A stretch of DNA of 14,100 nt from Oscillospiraceae bacterium (lineage in GTDB: Bacteria > Bacillota > Clostridia > UBA1381), in assembly GCA_022508725.1 (NCBI GenBank), contig JAFLUR010000021.1, positions 1 through 14,100 of the forward strand, given 5' to 3'. A program made the translations under genes and the position numbers. This document shows, in pieces, positions 1 through 7,658 of this stretch. The notes below the pieces were generated by a model, which saw nothing but the letters and a program-made list of their open reading frames with translations, was not told where the DNA came from and did not search any database. Within the stretch, counting starts at the first letter, position 1. Every line of letters begins with the position of its first letter.

Positions 1-1420
1 CGTCCGAGGGCTGCGGCACATCTATGTTCGAAAGATTTACTCCCTGCGCCCGGATCGATTCGCTCATCTGAGCCGATGCCTGCGCCATCATATCTCTTAC
101 CTCCGGATTGGATGCGATGATCTTGACGCTTACCTCGCCTTGTGCCGATTCAAGCTTTATAACAATGTTACCGAGTGTTTCGGGCTGCAATTGAATTTGC
201 ATCTGCTTTACATTTCCGTCGGATGAATGTATCAAGTTATTTGTCATACGCTCCGTCATCTGCACGATCGTACTTTGCGGCGTGCTTTGAGATATCTCCT
301 TCGGAAGGACTTCAAAGGTTGCCGTAACCTCTCCCGTTTCGCTTTTTACACTGATATTTGTCATACCCGCCATATCCGCGCCGAGCCTAAAATCACCGCC
401 GGTCATATCCTGCTGTGCGGGTTCCCGTTTTTCCTCGTTGTTACCGGCAAACTCTCCCTGAGCGTTATATTCCGTAATTCCCATTACCTTTTGTTCTTCT
501 ATGGGCATATATACCCAGCCGTCCGAAAGCTCTCTTACATTTTCATGCGGTGTGAACGTAATTCCCCGGGCCTTTACAAAATCGCTCGGTCTTACCAGAC
601 CGTCCTCATCGCCGACCTTCGCCATCAAAACCGCCTTTGCCGGAGAATCCCCCGGACCTATATACGGAGTCGCCTTGATATACTGCGTTCCCGCCGGATA
701 AATACCGTTTGCATCGGGCATATTCGGACTATCCATTATTGCCGATTCGGGAATATACGTTCCGTCGGTCATTGCGATCATGCGAACCCCCGGCTCATCC
801 GTTTCTATCGGCTCGGCATCCGACACCGGCATGGCATTCTCGTGAACCTGCACTACGGAGTCTGCCGCCGTATTATCCGCATAATTAACGGTTTCGCCGC
901 CGGGCACGGTATTCGGAATCTGCTCCGGCTGAACCTCCCGGATTTCCGTCGGCTCTTCATTCACGACAGCCTCCTGCTGCGGAACGACATTAACGGGATT
1001 AATCATCGTCTGCTCAACGGCATTTTTTATCACCTGTCCGGCAAGCTGCTTATCGTTTATATCGCCGTTAAACACGACAGAGATTATATCGCTCGTAATA
1101 TCCTCGATAAAATCGTCGGTTACGATCTTATCGAGTCCCATAACATCGGCTGTCATATTGGGATTGTTCATCTGTGTCTTTGTAAATCCCGAATAATCCT
1201 CCATAATGTCAAATACAACATCCCTGACCTCTCCCGAGAACTCCTCCTTGGGGTTCTGACCGCCCGTACCGAGCGGATAATTTTTGGCTATATACTGAGA
1301 CAAAAGCTCGGTTGAGATCATATCCGCGAAAGCATCGGTAATATCGCTGAATGCGGGTATGGCCGGCACGGTTTCGCTTACTCCCATAACCATATCCGAC
1401 GTTTCGCTTATGCCTTCGGA
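1..1420 (-). CDS. fliK: Flagellar hook-length control protein FliK, main part (runs off left edge; start uncertain)
   Basis: The minus strand is open in one frame from just after the TAG at 1423-1421 to the window edge, about 473 codons with no stop. The last ~60 codons show the FliK C-terminal pattern: a segment reading LQPETLGNIVIKLES, then VSVKIIASNPEVRDMM and a QMSESIRAQGVNLSNIDV-type helix. In FliK this domain contacts FlhB to switch export specificity once the hook is full length. The central region is acidic and low in aromatics, as in ruler proteins, with a more folded-looking stretch around bases 450-760. The frame is the same as that of the upstream 80-codon fragment (1421-1663), so the two look like one gene cut by an amber codon. 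If translation restarts, candidates are ATG at 1393 or 1387 (no clear ribosome site) or GTG at 1369, which has GGGAG 11 nt upstream. Family call is firm; expression state is not. Confidence 0.85.
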
Positions 1421-1663
1421 CTAATCATTGATCCGGTTGATCCTGTCGATCGGGTTGACCGCCGCATTACCCGCGTTAAATACCGCGCTGTAGCTCTCCT
1501 GCAAACCGCCGTTGTTTTTCAAATCCTTTTTTTCGCTTTTCAAAGCCGACGCTTCCCTAAATATCTGTTCAAAATCTTTTCCGCCCTTATTCCCTGAATT
1601 TCGGGGCTTGTATGGATTGTTCTCAGCCATTGCCTGCAAGCTCATCGCTGCGTTTATATCCAT
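1421..1663 (-). CDS. fliK: Probable N-terminal fragment of FliK, ending at an in-frame TAG
   Basis: An 80-codon frame starts at ATG 1663 (MDINAAMSLQAMAENN...), with AAAGGG 12 nt upstream; longer in-frame starts at 1675 (ATG) and 1696 (TTG) have worse or no ribosome sites. It is Asn/Lys/Glu rich with one predicted helix (KDFEQIFREASALKSEKK) and no membrane segment, as expected for the export-signal end of FliK. It stops at TAG (1423-1421), and the same frame continues open into the FliK body. TAG is an ordinary stop here: it ends fliG, fliI, fliJ and the transposase-like gene, so general recoding is unlikely. The fragment could be a recent nonsense mutation, a sequencing error, or a separate small protein. 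It sits 183 nt downstream of the MotE-like gene. Confidence 0.6.
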   Translation of the reverse strand: MDINAAMSLQAMAENNPYKPRNSGNKGGKDFEQIFREASALKSEKKDLKNNGGLQESYSAVFNAGNAAVNPIDRINRIND

Positions 1664-1739
1664 AATAATAACCATCCCTTTCCGTGCCGCGCACAATTTG
1701 TTAAACGCAAAGCATTTTCCGAATACCGCATCAGGCGTC

Positions 1740-1763
1740 CGGAAGGCTCGTTCAGCCTTTCCG
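1740..1763 (-). other. Hairpin in the motE-fliK gap
   Basis: On the minus strand CGGAAAGGCT pairs with AGCCTTCCG around a GAACG loop (9 bp, one bulged A). No T run follows, so it is not a classical terminator. It is probably an intercistronic RNA structure upstream of fliK. Confidence 0.5.
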
Positions 1764-1797
1764 AAATGCCTCGAATTCCCAAATACCTCACATTCCC
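1764..1797. repeat. Two tandem 17-bp imperfect direct repeats
   Basis: The unit at 1764-1780 (AAATGCCTCGAATTCCC) is followed at once by 1781-1797 (AAATACCTCACATTCCC), 14 of 17 bases identical. Both lie in the non-coding motE-fliK gap. Function unknown; they could be a duplicated protein-binding site or a local duplication. Confidence 0.6.
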
Positions 1798-1815
1798 GGA
1801 ATGTATAACATTCCG
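1797..1815 (-). other. Hairpin CGGAATG/CATTCCG in the motE-fliK gap
   Basis: CGGAATG (1797-1803) and CATTCCG (1809-1815) form a perfect 7-bp inverted repeat with a 5-nt loop. A second CATTCC (1791-1796) lies directly beside it, so alternative pairing is possible. Confidence 0.5.
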
Positions 1816-1822
1816 TTGCTTT

Positions 1823-1850
1823 TTGAGAAAATACCGTAATATCCTCTCAA
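1823..1850 (-). other. Hairpin overlapping the stop codon of the MotE-like gene
   Basis: On the minus strand TTGAGAGGATA pairs with TATTTTCTCAA (11 bp including two G-U pairs) around a TTACGG loop. The first arm contains the TGA stop (1849-1847). Only four As follow and there is no T run, so it is more likely an mRNA-stabilising or processing element than a terminator. Confidence 0.5.
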
Positions 1851-2434
1851 TTAATGACTCTCAACAAGTCCGACGCATACTTTGCGTCCATTTCCGTGAG
1901 CACCTCCGCCGCTTTTGAATCGGTAAGATTGCTTATAATTCTCGCAACCTCATTCTTGTCCGAATATGTGACAAGAATATCCGCCGCAACCGACGCTTCC
2001 ATCTGCTCATATATTTTAGCTACATCCTTGACATCCATCTGCCTTCTTTCAAAGGCCTCGTAAAGCGCATCGAATTCCGCCTTGTCTACGAGATATTTTT
2101 GTTCGCGCTCACTTATTTCCGCGAGCTTGCCGTCGATTTCGGCCTGTTTCTGTTCAAGCTCCGCTTTCTGCTCATCTATTTCCGCCTGCAACTCGGCATA
2201 GTATTTTTCATTCTCAATACGTTTTTCATCCTCGGTAAGCTCGACTTGAACCGGTTCCTTTCCCATCATTACAAGTATTCTGTTCTTTATCCCGAACACA
2301 TTAAACCAATAACAGAGTCCTGCTCCGATTATCGCGAGCACGAGTATTATTATAAAAATCGCGGCTCCCGCGCCGGATCTTTTCGGCTCTTCCTTTTTTA
2401 TATCTGTTTTATTCGCCATAGCGGTTTGTGCCAT
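1847..2434 (-). CDS. MotE/YlxF-like membrane protein with MgtE-N-type C-terminal domain
   Basis: 195 residues. A short basic cytoplasmic N-terminus is followed by one membrane helix (about residues 24-44), a long charged coiled coil (about 65-125; repeated Glu/Lys/Gln heptads) and a C-terminal helical domain (about 132-195, VKDVAKIYEQMEASVAADIL, with a second similar repeat) of the MgtE intracellular N-domain type. This layout and the position between fliJ and fliK match YlxF of Bacillus and MotE proteins, which in other bacteria act as chaperones or positioners for motor parts in the periplasm or at the membrane; the role here is inferred. Start ATG 2434 has GAGG 10 nt and AAGGA 2 nt upstream, and lies 15 nt after fliJ. 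An in-frame ATG five codons on is also possible. Stop TGA lies inside a hairpin. Confidence 0.8.
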   Translation of the reverse strand: MAQTAMANKTDIKKEEPKRSGAGAAIFIIILVLAIIGAGLCYWFNVFGIKNRILVMMGKEPVQVELTEDEKRIENEKYYAELQAEIDEQKAELEQKQAEIDGKLAEISEREQKYLVDKAEFDALYEAFERRQMDVKDVAKIYEQMEASVAADILVTYSDKNEVARIISNLTDSKAAEVLTEMDAKYASDLLRVIN

Positions 2435-2449
2435 AATCCTTCATCCTCA

Positions 2450-2869
2450 CTAACGTTTTCCCGACATATAATCGTCCAATAATTTTGCCTCCTCGGCTTC
2501 GACCTCTTTTTTATATATCTCAAACTGTTTTTCTCTGAGTTTTTCATAACTTTTTCTTTTCGTCATGATTTCTATCAGTTTTTTCTGCGCGTTTTCTCTC
2601 TCAAATTCCTTTTGAACGAGCATAAGTGCCAATTCTTCGCGTTTTTTCTTCAAATATTCTATGTAATTGTTGTATCTCGTAAAATCAAACAATGTGACCG
2701 AGCCCGCGCTCTCATCAAGCGCGGCAAGCGTGGCATTGCGGTTTTTTTCAATAAGCGAATTTATGTGATTTATTTCATTGTTTATTCCCGCAAGAATGCT
2801 TTTCTGTTCCTTTTCGGTTGCGGTTGTAATCTTCAGAAGAGTTTCAAGAGAAAATTTGAACTTTTTCAA
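2450..2869 (-). CDS. fliJ: Flagellar export chaperone/ATPase stalk protein FliJ
   Basis: 139 residues, nearly all helical coiled coil, starting with the family hallmark KKFKFSLETLLKI. FliJ forms the central stalk of the flagellar export ATPase, between FliI and the FlhA gate, and helps recycle chaperones. The start is TTG (2869-2867): it gives the canonical FliJ N-terminus and has AGGGAG 9 nt upstream, and no in-frame ATG exists nearby. It lies 13 nt after the fliI stop, in the usual fliI-fliJ order, and a Lys/Glu-rich C-terminal helix ends at TAG followed directly by an in-frame TGA. Sequence conservation in this family is weak, so the call rests on the start motif, length, coiled-coil character and position. 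Confidence 0.88.
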   Translation of the reverse strand: MKKFKFSLETLLKITTATEKEQKSILAGINNEINHINSLIEKNRNATLAALDESAGSVTLFDFTRYNNYIEYLKKKREELALMLVQKEFERENAQKKLIEIMTKRKSYEKLREKQFEIYKKEVEAEEAKLLDDYMSGKR

Positions 2870-2882
2870 TCTCCGTCACTCC

Positions 2883-4187
2883 CTAATGAATGGCTTTCAG
2901 GCTTGATATTATGCTGTCAAATTCAAACCTGTCGCCTATCTCCTGCCTTAAAAACGATTCTATCTGCGGATGAATTCCGACCGCGTCATCGATATCGGCA
3001 TTTGATCCTTTTTTATATGCTCCTATATTTATAAGATCCTCGGCGTCTCTGTATACCGCCATGCTGTTTTTTATGTAATTGGCGGTCTTTTTATGCTCCG
3101 GATCGACAATATCATTCATCAGACGGCTTATGCTTGCAAGCACGTCTATAGCCGGATAATGATTTCGGTTTGCGAGCTGTCTTGACAAAACGATATGCCC
3201 GTCAAGAATGCTTCGCACGCTGTCCGTGATCGGCTCATTAAGGTCATCGCCGTCAACAAGCACGGTATACAATCCGGTTATCGCGCCCTTATCCGATGTG
3301 CCCGTTCTTTCAAGCAGCTTCGGCAGCTCGGTAAATACCGACGGCGTATAGCCTCTCGATACGGGCGGTTCGCCCATTGCCATACCTATCTCACGCTGAG
3401 CCATCGCAAAACGTGTAACCGAGTCCATAAGCAGCAGTACATTTTTGCCTTGATCTCTGAAATATTCGGCAATTGCCGTTCCCACCATTGCGGACTTCAA
3501 GCGTATAAGCGCCGGCTGATCGCTTGTTGCAACGACTATGACCGATTTTTTCAGTCCCTCGATTTTCAAATCCTTTTCTATAAAATCATTAAGCTCTCTG
3601 CCTCGTTCTCCGACAAGCACTATTACATTCATATCCGCCTGTGCGTTACGCGCTATCATGCCCATGAGCGTGCTTTTTCCGACGCCGCTTCCCGCGAATA
3701 TTCCTACTCTCTGACCGCTGCCGCAGGTGATAAGACCGTCGATGGCTTTTATTCCCAGCGGCATTATATCCGTGATCCGCTTTCTTTTAAGCGGATTCGG
3801 CGGCTGATTGCTTACATTATAATATTCTCCGCCGGCGACGGCGCCCTTGTCGTCTATGGGATTTCCCAATCCGTCAAGGATCCTGCCCACCAGCGAATCC
3901 GAGATTTTTACCTGAAGCGATCTTTTCTCCGATATTATCTTGCTTCCCGGTCCCACACCGCGCAATTCGCTGAACGGCATAAGAACGACCTTGCTTTCGC
4001 GAAAGCCCGTCACCTCCGCCACAGTGCTGTGCTTTTCGTCAAGCGAATATATCCTGCACAGCTCTCCTATCTGCGTCACCGGTCCGTCCGATTCCACGGT
4101 AAGTCCCGTGACCCTTGATACCTTGCCGTAATAGTCATAGGTATCAATATCTTGTATTTTATTTTTTATTTCATCAATACCTATCAC
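2883..4187 (-). CDS. fliI: Flagellar type III export ATPase FliI
   Basis: 434 residues, the usual FliI length. An N-terminal beta-barrel domain (about 1-95) precedes the F1-type ATPase core. Walker A AGSGVGKS is at 165-172, the catalytic Glu is in VGERGRE (E194), the Walker B Asp is in LLLMDSVTRFA (D255), and the GEPPVSRGYTPSVF stretch (272-285) is typical of FliI/YscN. A hexamer of this protein with FliH and FliJ powers or unfolds flagellar export substrates at the membrane base. The start is GTG 4187 with AGGAG about 11 nt upstream; the protein starts MIGIDEIKNKI. It lies 47 nt after fliH and ends in TAG. All key ATPase residues are present, so it should be active. Confidence 0.97.
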   Translation of the reverse strand: MIGIDEIKNKIQDIDTYDYYGKVSRVTGLTVESDGPVTQIGELCRIYSLDEKHSTVAEVTGFRESKVVLMPFSELRGVGPGSKIISEKRSLQVKISDSLVGRILDGLGNPIDDKGAVAGGEYYNVSNQPPNPLKRKRITDIMPLGIKAIDGLITCGSGQRVGIFAGSGVGKSTLMGMIARNAQADMNVIVLVGERGRELNDFIEKDLKIEGLKKSVIVVATSDQPALIRLKSAMVGTAIAEYFRDQGKNVLLLMDSVTRFAMAQREIGMAMGEPPVSRGYTPSVFTELPKLLERTGTSDKGAITGLYTVLVDGDDLNEPITDSVRSILDGHIVLSRQLANRNHYPAIDVLASISRLMNDIVDPEHKKTANYIKNSMAVYRDAEDLINIGAYKKGSNADIDDAVGIHPQIESFLRQEIGDRFEFDSIISSLKAIH

Positions 4188-4234
4188 TGCGGCTCAGTCT
4201 CCTTTTTATCGTTTTAATCAAAAACCGGATCGAC

Positions 4235-4936
4235 TTATTTTAATTTATCGAGAAGCTCCTTTTTCAAATTTTCAAACCGGCTGCGTATCGACATATCTAT
4301 CGTGCCGTGCTCCGAATGAAGCAGCATATCGTCAATTCCGAAATTTTCGTTCACCCTTGTTTTGAACGTTTCTCTTATTTCCATTCTGTCAATGCGCTGC
4401 GCGTTTGCCTGTGAAAGCTCAACCGCCAGCTCTTTATCATCCTTTACCCTTTCAAGAGCATTTTTCACGGCTGCAAAAAAAGCCTCATCGTTTCTGCTTA
4501 TTTCGATATCGGTTATTTTCTCCGCAAGAACAAACGCAATCTCGATTATCTGATCCTCTATCGATTTTATGCGTTCGTCGCATCCGATTTTCAACTGCTG
4601 TTTGTATTTTTCAAGCTTCAAATACTCCTCGCAGTATTCCTCCGCCGCAAGACGCAGTCCGTTCAGGAGTCCCTCCTGCGACATTTTGTTTTTTATCATT
4701 TCACCTTGCTGCTCGGCCTCGCCGACTATGCGGGAAGCCTGCGCTTTTGCCGCCCCGAGTATCGATTCTTCCTGCTGTTTGATATTCAGTTCGGACTGCA
4801 TGATCTGTTCTTCAAGACGGCGTTGTCTTGCTTCCAAGCTGTCCTCCGTTTCCGCCTCCGCATTTACCGCGGGTTCGGAATTGAATACATACGGTTCATC
4901 GGACACTGTGATATTTTTATAAATTTTTTGCAGCAA
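4235..4936 (-). CDS. fliH: Flagellar assembly protein FliH (regulator of FliI)
   Basis: 233 residues. A disordered acidic N-terminus (1-35) is followed by a long coiled coil (about 36-130, Gln/Glu/Lys/Ala rich) and a C-terminal domain (about 130-233) with the FliH/V-ATPase-E look: IEIAFVLAEKITDIEI, AFFAAVKNALERV, and a final HGTIDMSIRSRFENLKKEL. FliH binds and restrains FliI and anchors it to the C-ring, and it resembles ATP synthase stator parts. The start is TTG (4936-4934), with AGAGG 9 nt upstream; a nearby ATG is out of frame. It sits between fliG (32-nt gap) and fliI (47-nt gap). Divergent in sequence as usual for FliH, but C-terminal pattern and position agree. Confidence 0.9.
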   Translation of the reverse strand: MLQKIYKNITVSDEPYVFNSEPAVNAEAETEDSLEARQRRLEEQIMQSELNIKQQEESILGAAKAQASRIVGEAEQQGEMIKNKMSQEGLLNGLRLAAEEYCEEYLKLEKYKQQLKIGCDERIKSIEDQIIEIAFVLAEKITDIEISRNDEAFFAAVKNALERVKDDKELAVELSQANAQRIDRMEIRETFKTRVNENFGIDDMLLHSEHGTIDMSIRSRFENLKKELLDKLK

Positions 4937-4968
4937 AACATTTCACCTCTTTTAACCTCACAAATCCA

Positions 4969-5982
4969 CTATATAAGCATTTCGTCTCCGTCTCCGCGCA
5001 TGATAATGATTTCGCCCATTTCCTCAAGACGTCTGATGGTGTTGACGATCTTCTGCTGTGCGATTTCAACATCCTTGATTCGTATCGGACCCATATATTC
5101 GATATCCTCTATAATCATATCACGCAAACGTGCGGACATATTGTTTATAACGACATCCTTTACCTGCTGAGTCGTACCCTTGAGCGCAACAGCCAGATCC
5201 TTGTTGTCTGTTTCTCCGAGTACCTTCTGGATGGCACGCGGATCGAGCTTGACAATATCCTCGAACGCGAACATTCTCTTTCTGATCTCCTCGGCAAGCT
5301 CGTTATTGTATTCGTCGAGAGTATCGAGAATACGTTTTTCGGTACCCATATCGATGGAATTAAGAATATCGACAGTGCTCTGGATACCGCCGACAACGGT
5401 ATAATCCTCTGCGCCGAGAGACGACATCTTTCTTTCGAGCACTCTCTCGACTTCCTTTATATATTCGGGAGACGTTCTCTCCATGTTAGCTATTTTCTCG
5501 ATTATTTTTGCCTGCTGCTCCGACGGAAGCTCTCCGAGAACCAAAGCAACCTGCTGCGGTTTCAAATATGAGAATATAAGCGCCATTGTCTGTGTATTCT
5601 CGTTTCGTATAAAGCTTAAAATCTGTTCCGGATCCGCTCTTCTCAGATAATCGAACGGGCGTACCGTAAGCGATGATGTGATCTTTCCTATAAGCTCAAA
5701 CGCCTTTTCGCTTCCGAGGGCATCCTCAAGCAGCTCTCTGGCATACTCTATACCGCCCTCCGAGATATAATTCTGCGCAAGACAAAGCTCATAAAATTCT
5801 TCTATTATCGCTTCCCTTGTTTCGGGGTCTATCGAGCGCATATTCGTAATATCAAGCGTAAGCTGTTCGATTTCCTCGTCACGCAGATATTTAAAGAGCT
5901 GTGACGAAAGGTCCTTTCCCAGCGATATAAGCAGCACTGCCGCCTTTTCACTGCCGGTCAACTTAGTCGCATCTTTAGCCAT
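4969..5982 (-). CDS. fliG: Flagellar motor switch protein FliG
   Basis: 337 residues, full family length. Conserved parts: N-terminal FliF-binding domain (LTGSEKAAVLLISLG, 8-22), middle domain (about 115-190) with KPQQVALVL at the EHPQ position (141-149), the flexible MFAF linker (237-240), and the C-terminal torque domain with SARLRDMIIEDIEYMGPIRI (283-302) and VEIAQQKIV (305-313). The torque helix keeps the alternating charges that face the stator. FliG is the rotor ring on the cytoplasmic side of the MS ring, switching direction with FliM/FliN. Start ATG 5982 has AAAGGA 11 nt upstream, and the gene follows a 68-nt gap that contains a strong hairpin. The middle-domain motif is off-consensus (KPQQ instead of EHPQ), otherwise ordinary. 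Confidence 0.97.
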   Translation of the reverse strand: MAKDATKLTGSEKAAVLLISLGKDLSSQLFKYLRDEEIEQLTLDITNMRSIDPETREAIIEEFYELCLAQNYISEGGIEYARELLEDALGSEKAFELIGKITSSLTVRPFDYLRRADPEQILSFIRNENTQTMALIFSYLKPQQVALVLGELPSEQQAKIIEKIANMERTSPEYIKEVERVLERKMSSLGAEDYTVVGGIQSTVDILNSIDMGTEKRILDTLDEYNNELAEEIRKRMFAFEDIVKLDPRAIQKVLGETDNKDLAVALKGTTQQVKDVVINNMSARLRDMIIEDIEYMGPIRIKDVEIAQQKIVNTIRRLEEMGEIIIMRGDGDEMLI

Positions 5983-6008
5983 TTGTTATCAATTCCTTTC
6001 CGGTCGAT

Positions 6009-6032
6009 TCCCGGGGGGATATACCCCCGGGA
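6009..6032 (-). other. GC-rich hairpin between fliF and fliG
   Basis: TCCCGGGGG (6009-6017) and CCCCCGGGA (6024-6032) make a perfect 9-bp stem with a 6-nt loop in the fliF-fliG gap. No T run follows on the minus strand and the fliG ribosome site comes right after, so termination is unlikely. An mRNA-stabilising or processing element that sets the FliF:FliG ratio is an inference. Confidence 0.65.
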
Positions 6033-6050
6033 TTAACTGTCCTGTAAATA

Positions 6051-7637
6051 TCAGTCCCTATACTCGTCAAGCCAGTTACGAAGCAGCTGAACAACGAATT
6101 CCGGATTTTTTGAAATATTGTTCTCGATAAACATACGCTTATCCGATTTCTTTTCGGAAAACTCTTCGCCGTCTTCGCCGGCGCCGATAGCCATACCGAT
6201 CCTCTTCTCTTCCTCCGCGCGTCTTTCCGCTTCGAGTCTGAGGCGTTCTTCTTCCTCTTCTCTCTTCTTCTTGTTGTACAATGCCACGGCAACAAGTATG
6301 ACCGCAAGTATAACAAGAGCGATAATGCCAAAGATAACCGCATTTCTGATAAACATCTGTCTTCTTATATATTCGTTGGTATTTCTTGCCTCTTCAAGCA
6401 TCATTTCCGCCGCCGTCGCCTCGCCGGAGAAGTTCATGCTTTCCACAACGACTCTTTCCGCCGGCATTCCGACAGCCCCGGCAACGAGCGTTCTCACCTT
6501 ATCCGCGGCTCCCGCCTGCAGGTCCTGATTATCGAGAATTACGGACACCGAGAGATTTTCAAGCGTACCCTCCGATTTTTGGATAAGATTTTTTGTGGTG
6601 TTTACGTCATAATTGACCGTTTTGTCGCTTCTCTCGTAATTTCCGCCGCCGCCGTTCACAACCGGATATTCCGGTGCTCCGCCGTTGGCGTCCATTCCAA
6701 CATTTCCCGCCGTTTCGGCGCCCTGCGCCTTTTCCTTGGACTCGTTTATGCTTACCGGGATACCGTCCGAGCTGCCTTCAACAGGCTCATATACGGTGGA
6801 TTCGGTGGTTCTCTTATCAAAATCAAGCTCTGCCCTTACCGCCACAACAAATTTTGTTTCGCCGAGAACGGGCGCAAGCATATTTTCGATTTTTTCTTTA
6901 TAGCTTTTACTCATTTCATCCTCAAGCTGAAGCTGTGTTCCCGCAAGCTCCGCCTGATTTGAATCGGTCTTATTAAGGGTATTACCCATGGTATCGGTAA
7001 TGAAAATATCATCCTCGCTGAGTCCCGGAACGCTTTTGGCAACAAGTCCCGTAATATTCTTTGCCTGAGCGCTCGTAAGCTCCATTCCGCTTTTTATGCG
7101 AAGAATTACCGATGCCGATGCGCTTTCCATATCGCTTTTAAGCACAAACGACGATCTTTCCGGTATGTACAAATTTACAATAGCATCTTCCACATTATCA
7201 AGAGTTTTGATCGTCCCCTGCAATCTTTCCTGTATCTGGAACTGCATATATTTCTGTTTTTCATAGTCGGTCGTACCGAAGCCGGTACTTTTTTCAAACA
7301 TATCGTAATTTAATCCGCTTTTTGGGTACCCCTCCGCCGACAGCTGCATACGCAGGGCGTCCTCTACTTTCTCCGGCACAAGAATGGTTCCCGTTCCTCT
7401 TGCTTTGGCAGGCACCTCAAGATCATTGAGCCTTGTCATGATCTCTCCCGCTTCCTGAGAGGACAGACCGCTGTACAGTACAGCATATTCCGTGCGGTTC
7501 ATCAAAAGAACAAGAATAATAATGAGAACAAGCAATCCGCCTCCGACGGAAAGATATAATATTTTTCTGTTTTTTTCAAGCTTATCCCAATATTCCTTAA
7601 GCGGTTTAAAAAACTTCATTGTGGCATTATTGTCCAA
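6051..7637 (-). CDS. fliF: Flagellar MS-ring protein FliF
   Basis: 528 residues. A short cytoplasmic tail precedes membrane helix 1 (about 26-46). The periplasmic ring-building motifs follow (EYAVLYSGLS, 50-59; YMQFQIQERLQGTIKTLDNV, 130-149; AQAKNITGLVAKSVPGL, 190-206). A Gly/Pro/Asn-rich loop (about 285-340) leads to NTTKNLIQKSEGTLENLSVSV, then membrane helix 2 (about 431-454), a Glu/Arg coiled tail and the FliG-binding end (501-528, ISKNPEFVVQLLRNWL). FliF makes the MS ring, the base on which rotor, export gate and rod assemble. The start is TTG 7637 with GGGAGG 10 nt upstream; the first in-frame ATG is six codons later and too far from that site. The gap to fliE is 21 nt. Stop TGA. Confidence 0.97.
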   Translation of the reverse strand: MDNNATMKFFKPLKEYWDKLEKNRKILYLSVGGGLLVLIIILVLLMNRTEYAVLYSGLSSQEAGEIMTRLNDLEVPAKARGTGTILVPEKVEDALRMQLSAEGYPKSGLNYDMFEKSTGFGTTDYEKQKYMQFQIQERLQGTIKTLDNVEDAIVNLYIPERSSFVLKSDMESASASVILRIKSGMELTSAQAKNITGLVAKSVPGLSEDDIFITDTMGNTLNKTDSNQAELAGTQLQLEDEMSKSYKEKIENMLAPVLGETKFVVAVRAELDFDKRTTESTVYEPVEGSSDGIPVSINESKEKAQGAETAGNVGMDANGGAPEYPVVNGGGGNYERSDKTVNYDVNTTKNLIQKSEGTLENLSVSVILDNQDLQAGAADKVRTLVAGAVGMPAERVVVESMNFSGEATAAEMMLEEARNTNEYIRRQMFIRNAVIFGIIALVILAVILVAVALYNKKKREEEEERLRLEAERRAEEEKRIGMAIGAGEDGEEFSEKKSDKRMFIENNISKNPEFVVQLLRNWLDEYRD

Positions 7638-7658
7638 TTCAGTTTATCCTCCCATCAA

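Noticed and set aside
227..1315. Long plus-strand open frame (362 codons)
   Set aside because: It is antisense to fliK. The minus strand translates to a clear FliK C-terminal domain, while the plus frame is rich in Arg, His and Ile with no domain.
1421..1423. TAG recoded as a sense codon in this genome
   Set aside because: TAG ends fliG, fliI and fliJ exactly at the family-typical C-termini, and ends the transposase-like gene; readthrough would add unrelated residues. Readthrough at this single site remains open.
3195..4118. Plus-strand open frame of 307 codons
   Set aside because: It is antisense to fliI, whose ATPase motifs are unmistakable; the plus product has no recognisable motif.
6009..6032. 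Intrinsic terminator between fliF and fliG
   Set aside because: No T run follows the stem on the minus strand, and downstream genes have no separate promoter that I can see.
5975..6343. Minus-strand open frame spanning the fliF end and the fliF-fliG gap
   Set aside because: It is a shifted frame over the FliF tail, rich in Arg/Lys, without a domain, and runs through the hairpin and the fliG ribosome site.
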